The notes: generated by a model from the letters alone, not told the origin. A stretch of DNA of 64,000 nt from CATQHB01 sp965262595 (GCA_965262595.1 OZ253548.1:2418001-2482000); one strand, 5' to 3'. Counted from the stretch's first letter, positions 17,321 to 26,777 are shown. Numbers and translations are program-made.

Positions 17321-18784
17321 ATGGCTGAGTCTGAGTCCCTTGCTCCTATCGCTCAAATGAGTGTCGGCCCCGCTGACGGAATGGTAGAACCGCTGAACCG
17401 CGAGCCCGGATTCCGGGGCGTTGACGTGCCGGCGGAGGCCGATCTGTACCGCTGCGTCCATTGCGGATTGTGTCTCAGCTCCTGCCCCACCTACACGACG
17501 CTGCGGGTTGAAACGGAATCGCCGCGAGGCCGCATTGCCCTGATGAAGGCAGTTCACGAGGGACGGGTGGGCATCAGCAGCCAGATAGTATCCCACTGGG
17601 AAATGTGCCTCCAATGCCGGGCCTGCGAGGCGGTCTGTCCCTCCGGCGTACCCTACGGCCGGATTATGGAATACTCCCGCGCCCAGGTGTTGGCTCAGGG
17701 CAAGCAAGGGGACAACCTGAAACGCATTGACCGGCTGTTTCTGCGGGCGGCCCTGACCCATCCCAAACGGCTGCGTTTTGGCGCCCACCTGTTGCGGCTA
17801 TACCAACGCTCCGGGCTGCGGAAGCTGGTTAAGGCGTCGGGCCTCCTCAAGTTGCTGCCCCAATCCCTGGCCGGACTGGAAGCTCAACTGCCGGACTTGA
17901 CCGGCCCCTTCTTTGGCCCCACCCGCAAGGTTTACCGCGCCCAAACCGGGCCGGAGAACCGGCAGCAGGAACCCCACCAGAACAATCCGGATAAAGAGAA
18001 AACTACTCCCAAGCCAACTCTTACCGTGGGACTGCTTTCCGGCTGTGTGATGCCGCTGATGCAGGGTGAAACCATGTACGCCTCGGTGCGGGTTTTGACC
18101 CGGAACGGCTGCGATGTGGTAGTTCCGCCGGGCCAGGTTTGTTGCGGGGCCTTGAATCTCCACGCCGGAGATTTGGAGGTGACCCGCCGGTTGGCCCGCC
18201 GCAACATCGACATTTTTTTAGCCGCCGGATTAGATAAGCCCGGATTCAGGATAGTAACCGCCTCGGCCGGCTGCGGCTCCAATATGAAGGAATACGGGGA
18301 ATTGCTGAAGCACGACCCCCAATATGCGGAACCGGCCCGGCGTTTCAGCGAGTTGACGGTGGACATTACCGAGTTCCTGGCAGAGTTGCCCCTGACTCCG
18401 CCTCAAGGCCGGTTGGAGCGGCGGGTAACCTATCAGGACCCGTGCCACCTGGCCCATGCCCAGCGAATTACCCGTCAGCCCCGCGAGTTGCTCCAGTCCA
18501 TCCCCGGCCTGGAACTGGTAGAGATGGAAGCCTCGACAATGTGCTGCGGCGGCGCGGGCATCTACTCAACGGTGCAGCCGGAACTGGCCGGCAAGATACT
18601 GGCTGCCAAGATGGAGAACATCAACGCCACCGGCGTGGAGCAGGTGGTAACCGCCAACCCGGGCTGCATGATGCAAATCGAGCAGGGCATCCACCATACG
18701 GGAGACCCCGGAACTGTCGGCAGCGGTCACAAAGTAAGCCACGTGGTGGATTTGTTGGATGAGTCGTATCGAGGGGAGGGGTAA
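17321..18784 (+). CDS. glcF: Glycolate oxidase iron-sulfur subunit GlcF
   Basis: 487 aa. Two 4Fe-4S ferredoxin motifs, C45-C48-C51-C55 (CVHCGLCLSSCP) and C96-C99-C102-C106 (CLQCRACEAVCP), precede two CCG domains (GQVCCGALNLHAG and STMCCGGAGIY, with DPCHLAHAQR between). It passes electrons from the flavin subunits GlcD/GlcE to the respiratory chain. The ATG is 11 bases after the glcE stop, with AGGGGAGG as ribosome site. A linker of about 20 residues near 215-230 is polar and variable. Confidence 0.93.
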   Translation: MAESESLAPIAQMSVGPADGMVEPLNREPGFRGVDVPAEADLYRCVHCGLCLSSCPTYTTLRVETESPRGRIALMKAVHEGRVGISSQIVSHWEMCLQCRACEAVCPSGVPYGRIMEYSRAQVLAQGKQGDNLKRIDRLFLRAALTHPKRLRFGAHLLRLYQRSGLRKLVKASGLLKLLPQSLAGLEAQLPDLTGPFFGPTRKVYRAQTGPENRQQEPHQNNPDKEKTTPKPTLTVGLLSGCVMPLMQGETMYASVRVLTRNGCDVVVPPGQVCCGALNLHAGDLEVTRRLARRNIDIFLAAGLDKPGFRIVTASAGCGSNMKEYGELLKHDPQYAEPARRFSELTVDITEFLAELPLTPPQGRLERRVTYQDPCHLAHAQRITRQPRELLQSIPGLELVEMEASTMCCGGAGIYSTVQPELAGKILAAKMENINATGVEQVVTANPGCMMQIEQGIHHTGDPGTVGSGHKVSHVVDLLDESYRGEG

Positions 18785-18799
18785 CCGTACCGACTTTCT

Positions 18800-18853
18800 G
18801 TTTTATCCACGAATAGACATTCGTGCCCCTTCGTGTCTATTCGTGGATAAAAC
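18800..18853. terminator. Perfect 20-bp inverted repeat after glcF
   Basis: GTTTTATCCACGAATAGACA at 18800-18819 is exactly complementary to 18834-18853, with a 14-nt loop. It lies 15 bases after the glcF stop and would end the glc transcript; there is no long T run, so it may instead be a dispersed repeat (TTCGTGGAT pieces recur near 60765 and 62360). Confidence 0.65.
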
Positions 18854-18881
18854 AAGACTCGAACGCCAAACATGAGAAAAC

Positions 18882-20291
18882 GTGGCAGCAAATACCGGGC
18901 AAAACAGTAACGGGAACTCCGCAGGCCAAGGGTGTGGCTGCTGGCCCATTCTGGTTATCATCGGGTTAGCCGCCGTCGCCATTTACTTTGCGGAATATCG
19001 CGCCGCCGACTTTCCCGGAGCTGACCAAATTCGCATCGTTGTCAGCGCCGGTCAAAACATCTACTCTCAACTTCAGGAAACGGATAACGCGTCGAGTCCA
19101 GCTCCGGTACGTATTCCTTCCCCCGTACCTACAGTGGAAGCCATAACACCGAGTTCACCTAACACCAAGCGAATTCGCTCTGCTCCCGCAGCTACAATCA
19201 AGCCCATCATAACGAGTTTCCATGATACCGAAGACGAAAGGCAGGCATTCGCAGACCCGTCCGAGCGACACCTGGAACTGAAACAGCTTATGCTGGAACT
19301 CACCAACCAGCGCCGGGCTGCCGCCGGAGCGCCACCGGTCATATTGGGCGCCAACACCGCCGCCCAACTGCACGCTGAAGCCTCTCTGGCCGGCTGTTAC
19401 AGCGGTCATTGGGACCAGTGGGGTCTCAAACCCAACCACCGCTACACCCTTACCGGCGGCTCGGGGGCAGACGGCGAAAACGGCAGCGGTTCCAACTATT
19501 GCATCAAGCCCAGCGAAAACTACCGGGCCATTACTTCAATGGATGACAAAGTTGCCGAGACTGTGGATGGGTGGATGGAAAGCCCGGGCCATCGCCGCAA
19601 CTTGCTGGACCCGGCGCACACCGTCCTCAACGTGGGTATTGCCCACGACCGGTTTAACCACGTAATGGTTCAACAGTTCGCCTCGGACTATGTGAATTAT
19701 ACCGTGCGGCCCAACATTGACTCCGACGGCATATTACGGCTCAAAGGCACTGTATCCGGGGCAACCTTAAACATTGGACAGACAGCCAATATCCAGATTT
19801 ATTACGACCCACCGCCCAAACCGCTCACCCGCGGACAGTTGAGTTATACCTATTCACTTTGCAGCCCAATACAAGTCGCCTACATAGTAAAACCGCTGAG
19901 CGGAGGCAGCTTCTACGCCAGCCCGGCGGTGAAACAAGAGAAGGTCGAACGCCGGTGTATAGACCCTTATCAGACCAATCCCCACGAGCCAGCGGCCAAC
20001 AGCAATGAGGAAGCAAACCTTATTTGGGCACGGGCCAAGCAAGACAGCTCCACCGCAACCTTCGTGAGAACTGCGTTTGTCCGTCTGATAGCCGAACGCA
20101 TGGACCTGTTTGACGACAACATGAGCATCCGCGCCGACCTTACACCAATACTACGAGAGCACGGGCCCGGCATTTACACAGTAACCCTATGGGGCAGACC
20201 GCTGCATATAGCAGAACTGGCGATCATATCGAAACAGTCCATCTTCTGGCTTACCGACACACCGGACGACAGCCCCTACGTCGGGCGGTGA
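18882..20291 (+). CDS. Membrane-anchored CAP (SCP/PR-1) domain protein
   Basis: 469 aa from a GTG start. A single membrane helix (about 22-39, WPILVIIGLAAVAIYFA) is followed by a Pro/Ser/Thr-rich linker and a CAP domain (about 135-270) with LMLELTNQRRAAAGAPPV, CYSGHWDQWG, a GENG...ENY segment and MESPGHRRNLLDP, which include the family's paired His and Glu cavity residues. The C-terminal third (about 280-469) is beta-rich and unrecognised. CAP proteins are secreted and bind lipids or other ligands, or are proteolysis-linked. Here it probably faces the outside. Not obviously linked to glycolate oxidation. Confidence 0.82.
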   Translation: MAANTGQNSNGNSAGQGCGCWPILVIIGLAAVAIYFAEYRAADFPGADQIRIVVSAGQNIYSQLQETDNASSPAPVRIPSPVPTVEAITPSSPNTKRIRSAPAATIKPIITSFHDTEDERQAFADPSERHLELKQLMLELTNQRRAAAGAPPVILGANTAAQLHAEASLAGCYSGHWDQWGLKPNHRYTLTGGSGADGENGSGSNYCIKPSENYRAITSMDDKVAETVDGWMESPGHRRNLLDPAHTVLNVGIAHDRFNHVMVQQFASDYVNYTVRPNIDSDGILRLKGTVSGATLNIGQTANIQIYYDPPPKPLTRGQLSYTYSLCSPIQVAYIVKPLSGGSFYASPAVKQEKVERRCIDPYQTNPHEPAANSNEEANLIWARAKQDSSTATFVRTAFVRLIAERMDLFDDNMSIRADLTPILREHGPGIYTVTLWGRPLHIAELAIISKQSIFWLTDTPDDSPYVGR

Positions 20292-20321
20292 TACTCCGGC
20301 AAACCGGCAAAGACCACTCCC

Positions 20322-20459
20322 CTACGGCAACACCCCACCGTCAGCATATTCAACCAGCGCGCGCTGGGCGGCGGAGAGGCTGGCTCCGGTGGCTACCTCG
20401 TAGCCCAGATCGGGCAGGATTTGCTCCAACGCCGACAGCAGGGCGAAGACGTTGGACAC
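20322..20459 (-). pseudogene. 3'-terminal fragment of an alanine-glyoxylate aminotransferase gene
   Basis: The stretch is highly similar at DNA level to the 3' end of the aminotransferase gene starting near 22131 (same strand), from NVFALLSALEQILPDLGYEV to the stop codon, ending VEYADGGVLP where the intact gene ends VNYDDGGELP. The frame is intact over about 45 codons, then the similarity stops abruptly at about 20460. Upstream, 20472-20543 encodes an unrelated 23-residue frame (MAYREVTHIH...). This is a relic of a duplication or of an inserted and deleted gene. Confidence 0.8.
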
Positions 20460-20582
20460 CTTGGCAAGACCTCATTCACCACAAAGCCCAGCTACATCTC
20501 CCGCGTCGGCTAAATGAATGTGGGTTACTTCACGGTATGCCATCAGTCTTTTCCCCTTCTTGATAGTCTGCCCCGCCTTTTT

Positions 20583-20945
20583 CTAGCCTTCGTCAAGAAT
20601 GGCCTCCAATATGCCGACCAATTCCCGAACATCCGTCAAACCGGTCTCCACCATTTCGGCAGTGTCCCAATTCTCGTACCAATTGGTATGCAGGTCGCTG
20701 GCGGTTCTGAAGAAGGACGCTATGCGCGCGTCACCAGTCTCTCTTGCTACTCTGAATAAAACTTGCCGGAGACTCCGGTGACTCTGGTGTTCCTCGCCCC
20801 TCTTTTCGGCTATTGCCTGGAGCAATTGCGCCGTCGCACCCCAGCCCTTCTCTGACGCCTGGCGGGTGTCTCCCGCTGCCAACTCTGCGTAGGCTTGGTT
20901 GAGAAGTGTCCTGCTGGCTTCTCGGTAGTCTTGCGCCTGTACCAC
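20583..20945 (-). CDS. PaREP1-family (HEPN-like) protein, paralog 2
   Basis: 120 aa from a GTG start with CGGAGG 6-11 bases before it. REASRTLLNQAYAELAAGDTRQASEKGWGATAQLLQAIAEKRG is the PaREP1 core, followed by R49-x3-H53-x2-H56 (RGEEHQSH) and LHTNWYENW. It is the shortest of the three paralogs in the window, with almost no C-terminal extension. A very AT-rich stretch at 20995-21030 lies upstream and could be its promoter. Isolated, next to gene relics, which suggests a variable region. Function unknown. Confidence 0.75.
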   Translation of the reverse strand: MVQAQDYREASRTLLNQAYAELAAGDTRQASEKGWGATAQLLQAIAEKRGEEHQSHRSLRQVLFRVARETGDARIASFFRTASDLHTNWYENWDTAEMVETGLTDVRELVGILEAILDEG

Positions 20946-21233
20946 GTCGAACCTCCGATTGTTTTGTAGTTAACTGAGTCTCAATTACTGCATATAGTCA
21001 TATAGTTTATATATATAAAAACTATGCCTTTTGTCAATTTGCGGATCGATATCATAACAGGCGCAAGCGTATATTCAGCCTGCCACGGACACCGCAAACA
21101 GATAGGGCATTCTCAGGAATGACCAGGTTATTCAGGACTTCCGTCGACGGCGACAGCACTTTTTTGAGGGGCGATCGTACCTTGGAACCTTCGCCCCTGA
21201 CGCCTAAAATCCTGAATGTCCACCGGCCCTGGC

Positions 21234-22096
21234 TTATATACTCTTTGAGGAGACAACGAACAGATAGTCTCCCCCATCGTGCCAATAGCTCTCTATAATC
21301 TTGTCGATGCGGCCCGATGCAATGTCCCCTTGTAAGCGACCGCATCCGGATGCTATTTCCAACGGGTCAGCCAAAGTTGAGAAGGTGGATATGCCGCGTC
21401 GCACCGTCTCAGACAGGTAAGCCTCCGGTTGGTGCTTGCCGCTATACAGGAAAAAATCCTCCACGCCCCGCCGCACCGCATACTGCTCGGTATGATCCAC
21501 CCGAAAACCGGCCTCGCCCAATGCGTCCAGCGCCAAACTCAGCGCGGGCATCCGGCTTATCGATTTTGCCATGGCGTTTGGGAAATAATCGTTAAGCCAG
21601 TAGCCCTGCATCTGCTCGGACGTAGCCGTAAAGATGACGAACCTCCCCTCGGTCTATCACGCGATACGCCTCCCGGAAAACCGGCGGCAGGGCAGCAAAG
21701 TGGTGCAGGGCCGTGGTGCATAGGGCGCCGCCGAAGCTGCGGTCTTGAAAGGGCATCGCGACAGCGTCAGCCAGGTACAAGCTGATGTCGCCGCTTTTCT
21801 GCCGCGCCGACCGGAGCATCTGCGCCGACAGGTCCAATCCATTCCACCGGCCCCGCTTGCCGGCCAGAACGTTAGTGTAATTTCCGGTGCCGCAAGCTAT
21901 GTCGATGAACCGGCCGCCGGCCGCCGGCCGCCGATTGGTCCGAGCGGTCCGAGCGGTCCGATTGATCCCATTGGTCCGGCTGGTCCAGTAGGAGATGATG
22001 AGCCAGCCGGTCGGCGATATAGGTGTCGGGGCGCCGGGTAGCATCGTAATGAACGCCGATATTGTCGTAAAGGAGGGCAGAGCCGCTATCAGCCAC
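21234..22096 (-). pseudogene. SAM-dependent methyltransferase, frameshifted twice
   Basis: Three frames read in order give one class I methyltransferase: MADSGSALLYDNIGVHYDATRRPDTYIADRL (start 22096), then FIDIACGTGNYTNVLAGK (SAM motif I) with ALCTTALHHF and AYRVIDRGE, then RFVIFTATSEQMQGYWLNDYFP to the end. The first break is in a slippage-prone GGCCGCC/CGGTCCGAG repeat near 21910-21960; the second is in GGGGAGG near 21648, where one base extra or two missing break GGRFVIF. Two independent breaks suggest decay, but assembly errors at these repeats are possible. Confidence 0.78.
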
Positions 22097-22130
22097 ATAT
22101 CCTCCGAACCGGGATAGAGACTAGCTCCCC

Positions 22131-23339
22131 CTACGGCAGCTCCCCGCCGTCGTCATAGTTCACCAGGGCGCGCTGGGCGGCGGACAGGCTGGCTCCGGTG
22201 GCTACCTCGTAGCCCAGATCGGGCAGGATTTGCTCCAACGCCGACAGCAGGCCGAAGACGTTGGTTTCCCGGGCTGATTCGCCCATCAGCCCGATGCGCC
22301 AGGCCTTGCCCCGCACCTGGCCCAGGCCGCCGCCAATCTCGATGTTGTATTCGTTCAGCAGCCGCTGCCGCACCTCGGTATCGACAATACCCTCCGGAAT
22401 CAGGACCGTGGTCATTGGGTTGATCCGGTAGCCTTCCTCCGCCATCAGGTCCATTCCCAGCGCTTCCAGGCCGGCCCGCAGCGCCGAAGCCACACGGGCA
22501 TGGCGCCGGATACGGTTGTCTATGCCTTCCTCCATCATCATCCGCAGAGACTCCCGCAGGGCGTAGGTCATGGATATCGGCATAGTGTGGTGATAGGCCC
22601 TGGTCTGGTTCCAGTAATTTTCCAGGTCTTTCAGGTTGAAGTAAAAGCTCTGAACCTTGCTCGGCCTGGTGTTGATTACCTCCATCGCCCGCGGGCCAAA
22701 ACTAATGGGCGCCAGCCCCGGAGGAGACCCCAGGCATTTCTGAGTGGCGCTGTAGCACACATCCAGGTCCCACTCGTCCATCCGCATATTGTGGCCGCCC
22801 AGGGAGGTAACCGCGTCCACGATAATCAGGGCGTTATGGCGGTGCACCAGGTCAACGATTTCCGGCAGCGGCGTCAGCACACCGGTGGAAGTCTCCGCGT
22901 GTACCACCCCCACCGCTTTTACCTTGTCGTGCTGCTCCAACGCGTCGGCCAGGACCTGAATATCCACCGACTTGCCCCAGGGGAAATCCAGGACGACGGT
23001 TTGAGCGCCGCAGCGTTCGGCAATGTCGGCCAACCGATCCCCAAAAAAGCCGTTGCGGCAGACTATCATCTTGTCGCCCGCTTCCAGAATGTTGGCGCAG
23101 GCCGCTTCCATCGCTCCGGTGCCGGTGGAGGACAGGGGAACGGTCATCGGGTTTTCGGTGTGGTAAACCTCCCGCAGCATTGCGCAAACTTCGTCCATCA
23201 CCTGGAAGAATTGAGGGTCCAGGTGGCCCAGAATCGGCAAAGTCATCGCCTGAAGCACCCGGGGATTTACGGAACTGGGGCCGGGGCCCAGCAGGATGTG
23301 CTGGGGAGGCCGAAATTCGTCAAGATAGGTATTAGTCAA
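22131..23339 (-). CDS. Alanine-glyoxylate / serine-pyruvate aminotransferase
   Basis: 402 aa class V PLP aminotransferase. LLGPGPSSVNPRVLQAM at the start, HAETSTGVLTPL, D175 in LIIVDAVTSLGG and the PLP lysine K201 in YSATQKCLGSPPGLAP are diagnostic for the AGXT/PucG group. It transaminates glyoxylate to glycine, or uses serine or ureidoglycine-type donors. Its place near glcDEF fits a glycolate to glyoxylate to glycine route. The 3' end is duplicated as a relic at 20322. The start ATG has no strong ribosome site. Confidence 0.9.
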   Translation of the reverse strand: MTNTYLDEFRPPQHILLGPGPSSVNPRVLQAMTLPILGHLDPQFFQVMDEVCAMLREVYHTENPMTVPLSSTGTGAMEAACANILEAGDKMIVCRNGFFGDRLADIAERCGAQTVVLDFPWGKSVDIQVLADALEQHDKVKAVGVVHAETSTGVLTPLPEIVDLVHRHNALIIVDAVTSLGGHNMRMDEWDLDVCYSATQKCLGSPPGLAPISFGPRAMEVINTRPSKVQSFYFNLKDLENYWNQTRAYHHTMPISMTYALRESLRMMMEEGIDNRIRRHARVASALRAGLEALGMDLMAEEGYRINPMTTVLIPEGIVDTEVRQRLLNEYNIEIGGGLGQVRGKAWRIGLMGESARETNVFGLLSALEQILPDLGYEVATGASLSAAQRALVNYDDGGELP

Positions 23340-23408
23340 ACCGGCTCTCCTGTTGGGTAGGGTAGGTTAATTATCTCTCAGCCCCGCGGGCTGTAGCCCC
23401 GCACCAAT

Positions 23409-23576
23409 AACCTCTGCAATGCGGCGTCATAAGTCCATGCCCCGGGTCTTTACCCCTTACCGTCGTTCCTGCGCAGGCAGGAACCTCCGTCCAAACCGTT
23501 TCAGGTTCCCGCTTTCGCAAGAACGACGGCGTGAAGGCGCTGGCGCTGGCGTTAATTACTTATTCAGATTATCCCA
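23409..23576. repeat. MITE-like element, copy B (inverted)
   Basis: It reads as the complement of copies C and D: AACCTCTGC...TAAGTCC at the left, CGTCGTTCCTGCGCAGGCAG inside, and CGTGAAGGCGCTGGCG...TTACTTATTCAGATTATCCC at the right. It occupies about half of the 23340-23685 gap; the rest holds a GTGACC x4 run at 23658-23681 and no gene. Confidence 0.72.
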
Positions 23577-23685
23577 AGGGCGTTTGAGACGCGACGGCGA
23601 AGAGGCTGCATTCTTTCCTCCCTTGACCCTTAACCGGCTCTGGATGAGCGGATGGGCGTGACCGTGACCGTGACCGTGACCGGGG

Positions 23686-24483
23686 TTAGACCACCGGAGA
23701 GGTGCCCCCGTCGATGTTGATGGCGATGCCGGTCAGGTAGCTGGCCCGCTCCGATGCCAGGAACGCAATCACGTCGCCGGCCTCTTCGGTTTCGGCAATT
23801 CGACCCAGGGGAACGCCCCGGGCGCGGGCGGTCTCAGCGTAGAACTCGTCCAGCGTCAGGCCGGGGTTAGATTCCTTGAGCCGGTCATAACGCCGGGTAT
23901 GCTGGCCGCTTTTGACGATGCCGATGCAAACGGTGTTGACCAGGATGTTGTCCGGCGCCAGGTCTTTGGACAGTCCCTTAGTGATGGCGATGCCGGTGGC
24001 CCGGGATATTGAGGTGGGCATGGAGGACGGGCCGGGAGTGCGGCCCCCCAGGTTGGTGACGTTGATGATGCGGCCGCCGCCAACTTTGCGCATCTCCGGG
24101 ATGGCTCGGCGAATCAGCCGGACGGCGCCCCAGACTTTCAGGTCAAAGTCATACTCCCAATCCGAGTCGCTGACCTCTTCAAAGGGCTTGGCCATCGAGA
24201 TACCGGCGTTGTTCACCAGGATATCCAGCCGGCCAAAGTTTTCCAGGGCGGTATTAACCACCAGCTCGGCGCTGGCCGGATCGGATACGTCGGCAGCAAA
24301 GGGCAACACCACGCCCTCGGTAGCGGTGCGGATGTCCTGCGCCGCTTCCTCCAGCACCTCCGGGCGGCGGGCCACGATTACAACCCGTGCGCCCTCCTCG
24401 GCCATGCGCTGCGCTGCGGCCTTGCCGATGCCCTCGCTGCCGCCGGTAATAATGGCTACTTTATCGGTAAAACCCAGTTCCAT
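23686..24483 (-). CDS. SDR family oxidoreductase with altered catalytic residues
   Basis: 265 aa. Nucleotide-binding TGGSEGIG (13-20), NNAG (91-94) and the C-terminal ASYLTGIAINIDGG are classical short-chain dehydrogenase features. The catalytic YxxxK is not present: the aligned segment reads TSISR (T157...R161), and the catalytic serine position reads NVTNLGG. Either the enzyme uses a different chemistry or it is a binding protein. The start is preceded by AGGAGGG. Isolated gene; substrate unknown. Confidence 0.85.
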   Translation of the reverse strand: MELGFTDKVAIITGGSEGIGKAAAQRMAEEGARVVIVARRPEVLEEAAQDIRTATEGVVLPFAADVSDPASAELVVNTALENFGRLDILVNNAGISMAKPFEEVSDSDWEYDFDLKVWGAVRLIRRAIPEMRKVGGGRIINVTNLGGRTPGPSSMPTSISRATGIAITKGLSKDLAPDNILVNTVCIGIVKSGQHTRRYDRLKESNPGLTLDEFYAETARARGVPLGRIAETEEAGDVIAFLASERASYLTGIAINIDGGTSPVV

Positions 24484-24999
24484 AACCCCTCCTTAAAACA
24501 AAGCATAAACCCGCCGGGGCGGGCAGTGTACAGAAGTGTGGATTGTGGGGGTATTATAGCATAGGCACGGCAGCCGGGGAGCTTCACCGCAGCGGCGCAG
24601 AGGGCATAGAGAACCACAGAGTTTTATCCGGGAATCTCCGCGTCCTCCGGGCTTCTGCGCTAAATGGGCTGTCCGACCTTAAAGGTTACGATTGGACGGT
24701 GTATCAGAAGCAATTTCATACTCGATTCACCTGATTTTTCCTCTTTCATCCACGACGGGGAAGGGGCCAGAACGACGGTCAACCCCGAAACGGTTCCTCG
24801 ACTCTGAACAGTTGCACGTTGTTGGGCCGCTTGTTCAATGTTTAAGGCAGTGATAAACTGTCTATATGCTTGGATGATAGCCGCGTATCGGGAGTGGCTA
24901 CGCAAGAGTAAGTGGTGGTACTGAGCAATTTGACCGCTCTGGTGCTTGGTAACCTGACGGCAACGCCAGAGAAGTATTATTGGTACGGGAGAAATGAAT
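24484..24999. other. Intergenic, dispersed-repeat remnant, no supported gene
   Basis: 24580-24665 resembles the 'CACAGAG ... TCTCCGCG' type of dispersed hairpin also present at 62030-62108. The remaining 330 bases are lower in GC than the neighbours and hold no convincing frame. GGGAG at about 24988 is the ribosome site of the next gene. Confidence 0.45.
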
Positions 25000-25509
25000 A
25001 TGCCAAACGGAGGTTCAGATTGCTGCGGAACTTGTTGGTTCAACCGGAGAAACCGCGGTGAAGCAGGCTATGGTGCATCCCGAGGCAGGTCCAATACTGA
25101 GCCAAACTATTGCGTCATTCGCGATGTTGTGATAACAAACCCCTTCTACACCTACTGCTCCAACCATCCTCACCACCGGCCTGAAAGGGATTCGATACCG
25201 ATAGGCCCCATCTGGAAAGCTGGCGCCGGCGCCGGCTTTAGTTACACCAGGGAGGAGTGGCTGCCCTCTCCCGACACGGAAGAGATACGTCAGCACCTGC
25301 TCGACCTGTTGTCGGAGATTTCCTCGGATGTCGGGGTATCTTTGTACCCCCTCGTTATGGACACACGTATGTCCACAATACGTCAACTCGGATGGTTTCG
25401 GGAACAGCGAGCAGTAGCGCAACTGCGATGGATTAGCGAAAACCTGACAGAGGGCCACTTGAGACAAGCTGCTGGGGAAGCGCTGCGTGAAATTGGCGAT
25501 GCTCCATAA
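25000..25509 (+). CDS. Hypothetical protein with N-terminal Cys cluster and helical C-terminus
   Basis: 169 aa from ATG 25000 (ATG 24994 is in frame but too close to GGGAG). The N-terminal half begins MPNGGSDCCGTCWFN and has C8, C9, C12, C38, C53 and H56 (NYCVIRD, FYTYCSNHP), a likely metal site. The C-terminal half (about 85-165) is helical and HEAT-like (EEIRQHLLDLLSEIS, LRQAAGEALREIG). I recognise the opening as a recurring family in environmental genomes but know no function. Lone gene converging on trpB. Confidence 0.65.
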   Translation: MPNGGSDCCGTCWFNRRNRGEAGYGASRGRSNTEPNYCVIRDVVITNPFYTYCSNHPHHRPERDSIPIGPIWKAGAGAGFSYTREEWLPSPDTEEIRQHLLDLLSEISSDVGVSLYPLVMDTRMSTIRQLGWFREQRAVAQLRWISENLTEGHLRQAAGEALREIGDAP

Positions 25510-25568
25510 GGCTTCTAAACCGCCGCCCAATCCGACCAGAAACGGTAGTTGGGCAAAAGTAGGCTCCC

Positions 25569-26777
25569 CTAAACCTCAATCCCCGCCGCCTCAGCTACTG
25601 TTGGCACGTCCTTGTCGCCGCGGCCGCTGAGGCAGAGCAGGATTACCTTTTCCGGCGGCAGGTTGCGGGCCATTTGCGCCACGTGATAAAGCGCATGGGA
25701 AGGCTCCAACGCCGGAATTATCCCTTCGGTGCGGCAGAGCAGATGAAATCCCTCCAGCGCTTGATCGTCGGTTACCGCTACATACTCGGCCCGCTCGGCA
25801 TCCTTCAGATAGCTATGCTCCGGTCCAACGCCGGGGTAATCCAGGCCGGCGGAGATACTGTGTGTCTCCTGCACCTGGCCGTGCTCGTCCTGCAGCAAAT
25901 AGGACATGGAGCCGTGCAGCACTCCGGGCCGTCCGGCGCTGAGGGTGGCCGAATGATGTCCGCTTTCCACCCCTTCGCCGCCGGCCTCGACGCCAACCAG
26001 GCCCACAGCCTCGTCGCCGATAAACTCGTAAAAGGTTCCGATGGCGTTGCTGCCCCCGCCGACACAGGCCACCACGTAGTCCGGCAGCCGGCCCTCGGCC
26101 TCCAGGATTTGCGCCCGGGCCTCCCGCCCGATGACCGACTGAAAGTCACGCACCAGCATAGGGTAGGGATGGGGGCCAACGGCGCTGCCGATGAGGTAGT
26201 GGGTGGTTTCCACGTTGGTAACCCAGTCGCGGATCGCCTCATTGATGGCGTCCTTCAGGGTGCGGGTGCCCGACGCCACGGAAATGACCTCAGCGCCCAA
26301 CAGCCGCATCCGGAACATATTGAGCGACTGGCGGCGGATGTCCTCGGCGCCCATATACACCACGCACTGAAGGCCCAGCATGGCGCAGACGGTGGCGGTG
26401 GCGACCCCGTGCTGCCCAGCGCCGGTTTCGGCAATGATGCGTTCCTTGCCCATGTGCCGGGCCAGCAGCGCCTGCCCCAAAGCATTGTTAATCTTGTGGG
26501 CGCCGGTATGCGCCAGGTCTTCCCGCTTCAGGTAGATTTTGGCCCCGCCGCAGTGACGGGTCAGGTTTTCCGCGTAATAAAGCGCGGTCGGACGTCCGGC
26601 GTAGTTGCGGAGCAAATGCTCCAACTGCTGCCGGAACCCCGGGTCGGCCTTGGCCTCGTTGTAGGCGTCCTCCAGTTCGGTCAGGGCGGCCATCAACGTC
26701 TCCGGTACGAACTTGCCGCCAAAGTCGCCGAACCGGCCCCGGCTATCGGGCAATGCCATCGGTTTACTAACGGTCAT
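25569..26777 (-). CDS. trpB: Tryptophan synthase beta chain
   Basis: 402 aa from ATG 26777, chosen over an in-frame TTG at 26786 because AGAGG lies 9 bases before the ATG. GRFGDFGGKFVPETLM, the PLP lysine K95 in HTGAHKINNALGQAL, ETGAGQHGVATA, and the phosphate loop GGGSNAIG are all typical of TrpB1. It joins indole and serine to tryptophan. trpA is not adjacent. It is the last gene of trpD-trpC-trpF-trpB, separated from trpF by a 16-copy tandem repeat. Confidence 0.96.
   Translation of the reverse strand: MTVSKPMALPDSRGRFGDFGGKFVPETLMAALTELEDAYNEAKADPGFRQQLEHLLRNYAGRPTALYYAENLTRHCGGAKIYLKREDLAHTGAHKINNALGQALLARHMGKERIIAETGAGQHGVATATVCAMLGLQCVVYMGAEDIRRQSLNMFRMRLLGAEVISVASGTRTLKDAINEAIRDWVTNVETTHYLIGSAVGPHPYPMLVRDFQSVIGREARAQILEAEGRLPDYVVACVGGGSNAIGTFYEFIGDEAVGLVGVEAGGEGVESGHHSATLSAGRPGVLHGSMSYLLQDEHGQVQETHSISAGLDYPGVGPEHSYLKDAERAEYVAVTDDQALEGFHLLCRTEGIIPALEPSHALYHVAQMARNLPPEKVILLCLSGRGDKDVPTVAEAAGIEV

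Noticed and set aside
16799..17788. Leu/Asp-Pro repeat protein antisense to glcE/glcF
   Set aside because: The DPLDPL repeat is the complement of the 9-bp glcE array; glcE and glcF on the plus strand are clearly real.
20472..20543. Start of an IS21-type transposase (MAYREVT...)
   Set aside because: Only the first seven residues resemble that start; the frame ends after 23 codons and no inverted repeats were found. Too little to call an insertion sequence.
24660..25043. 127-codon frame on the minus strand
   Set aside because: It overlaps the start of the better supported gene at 25000 and shows no domain or start site.
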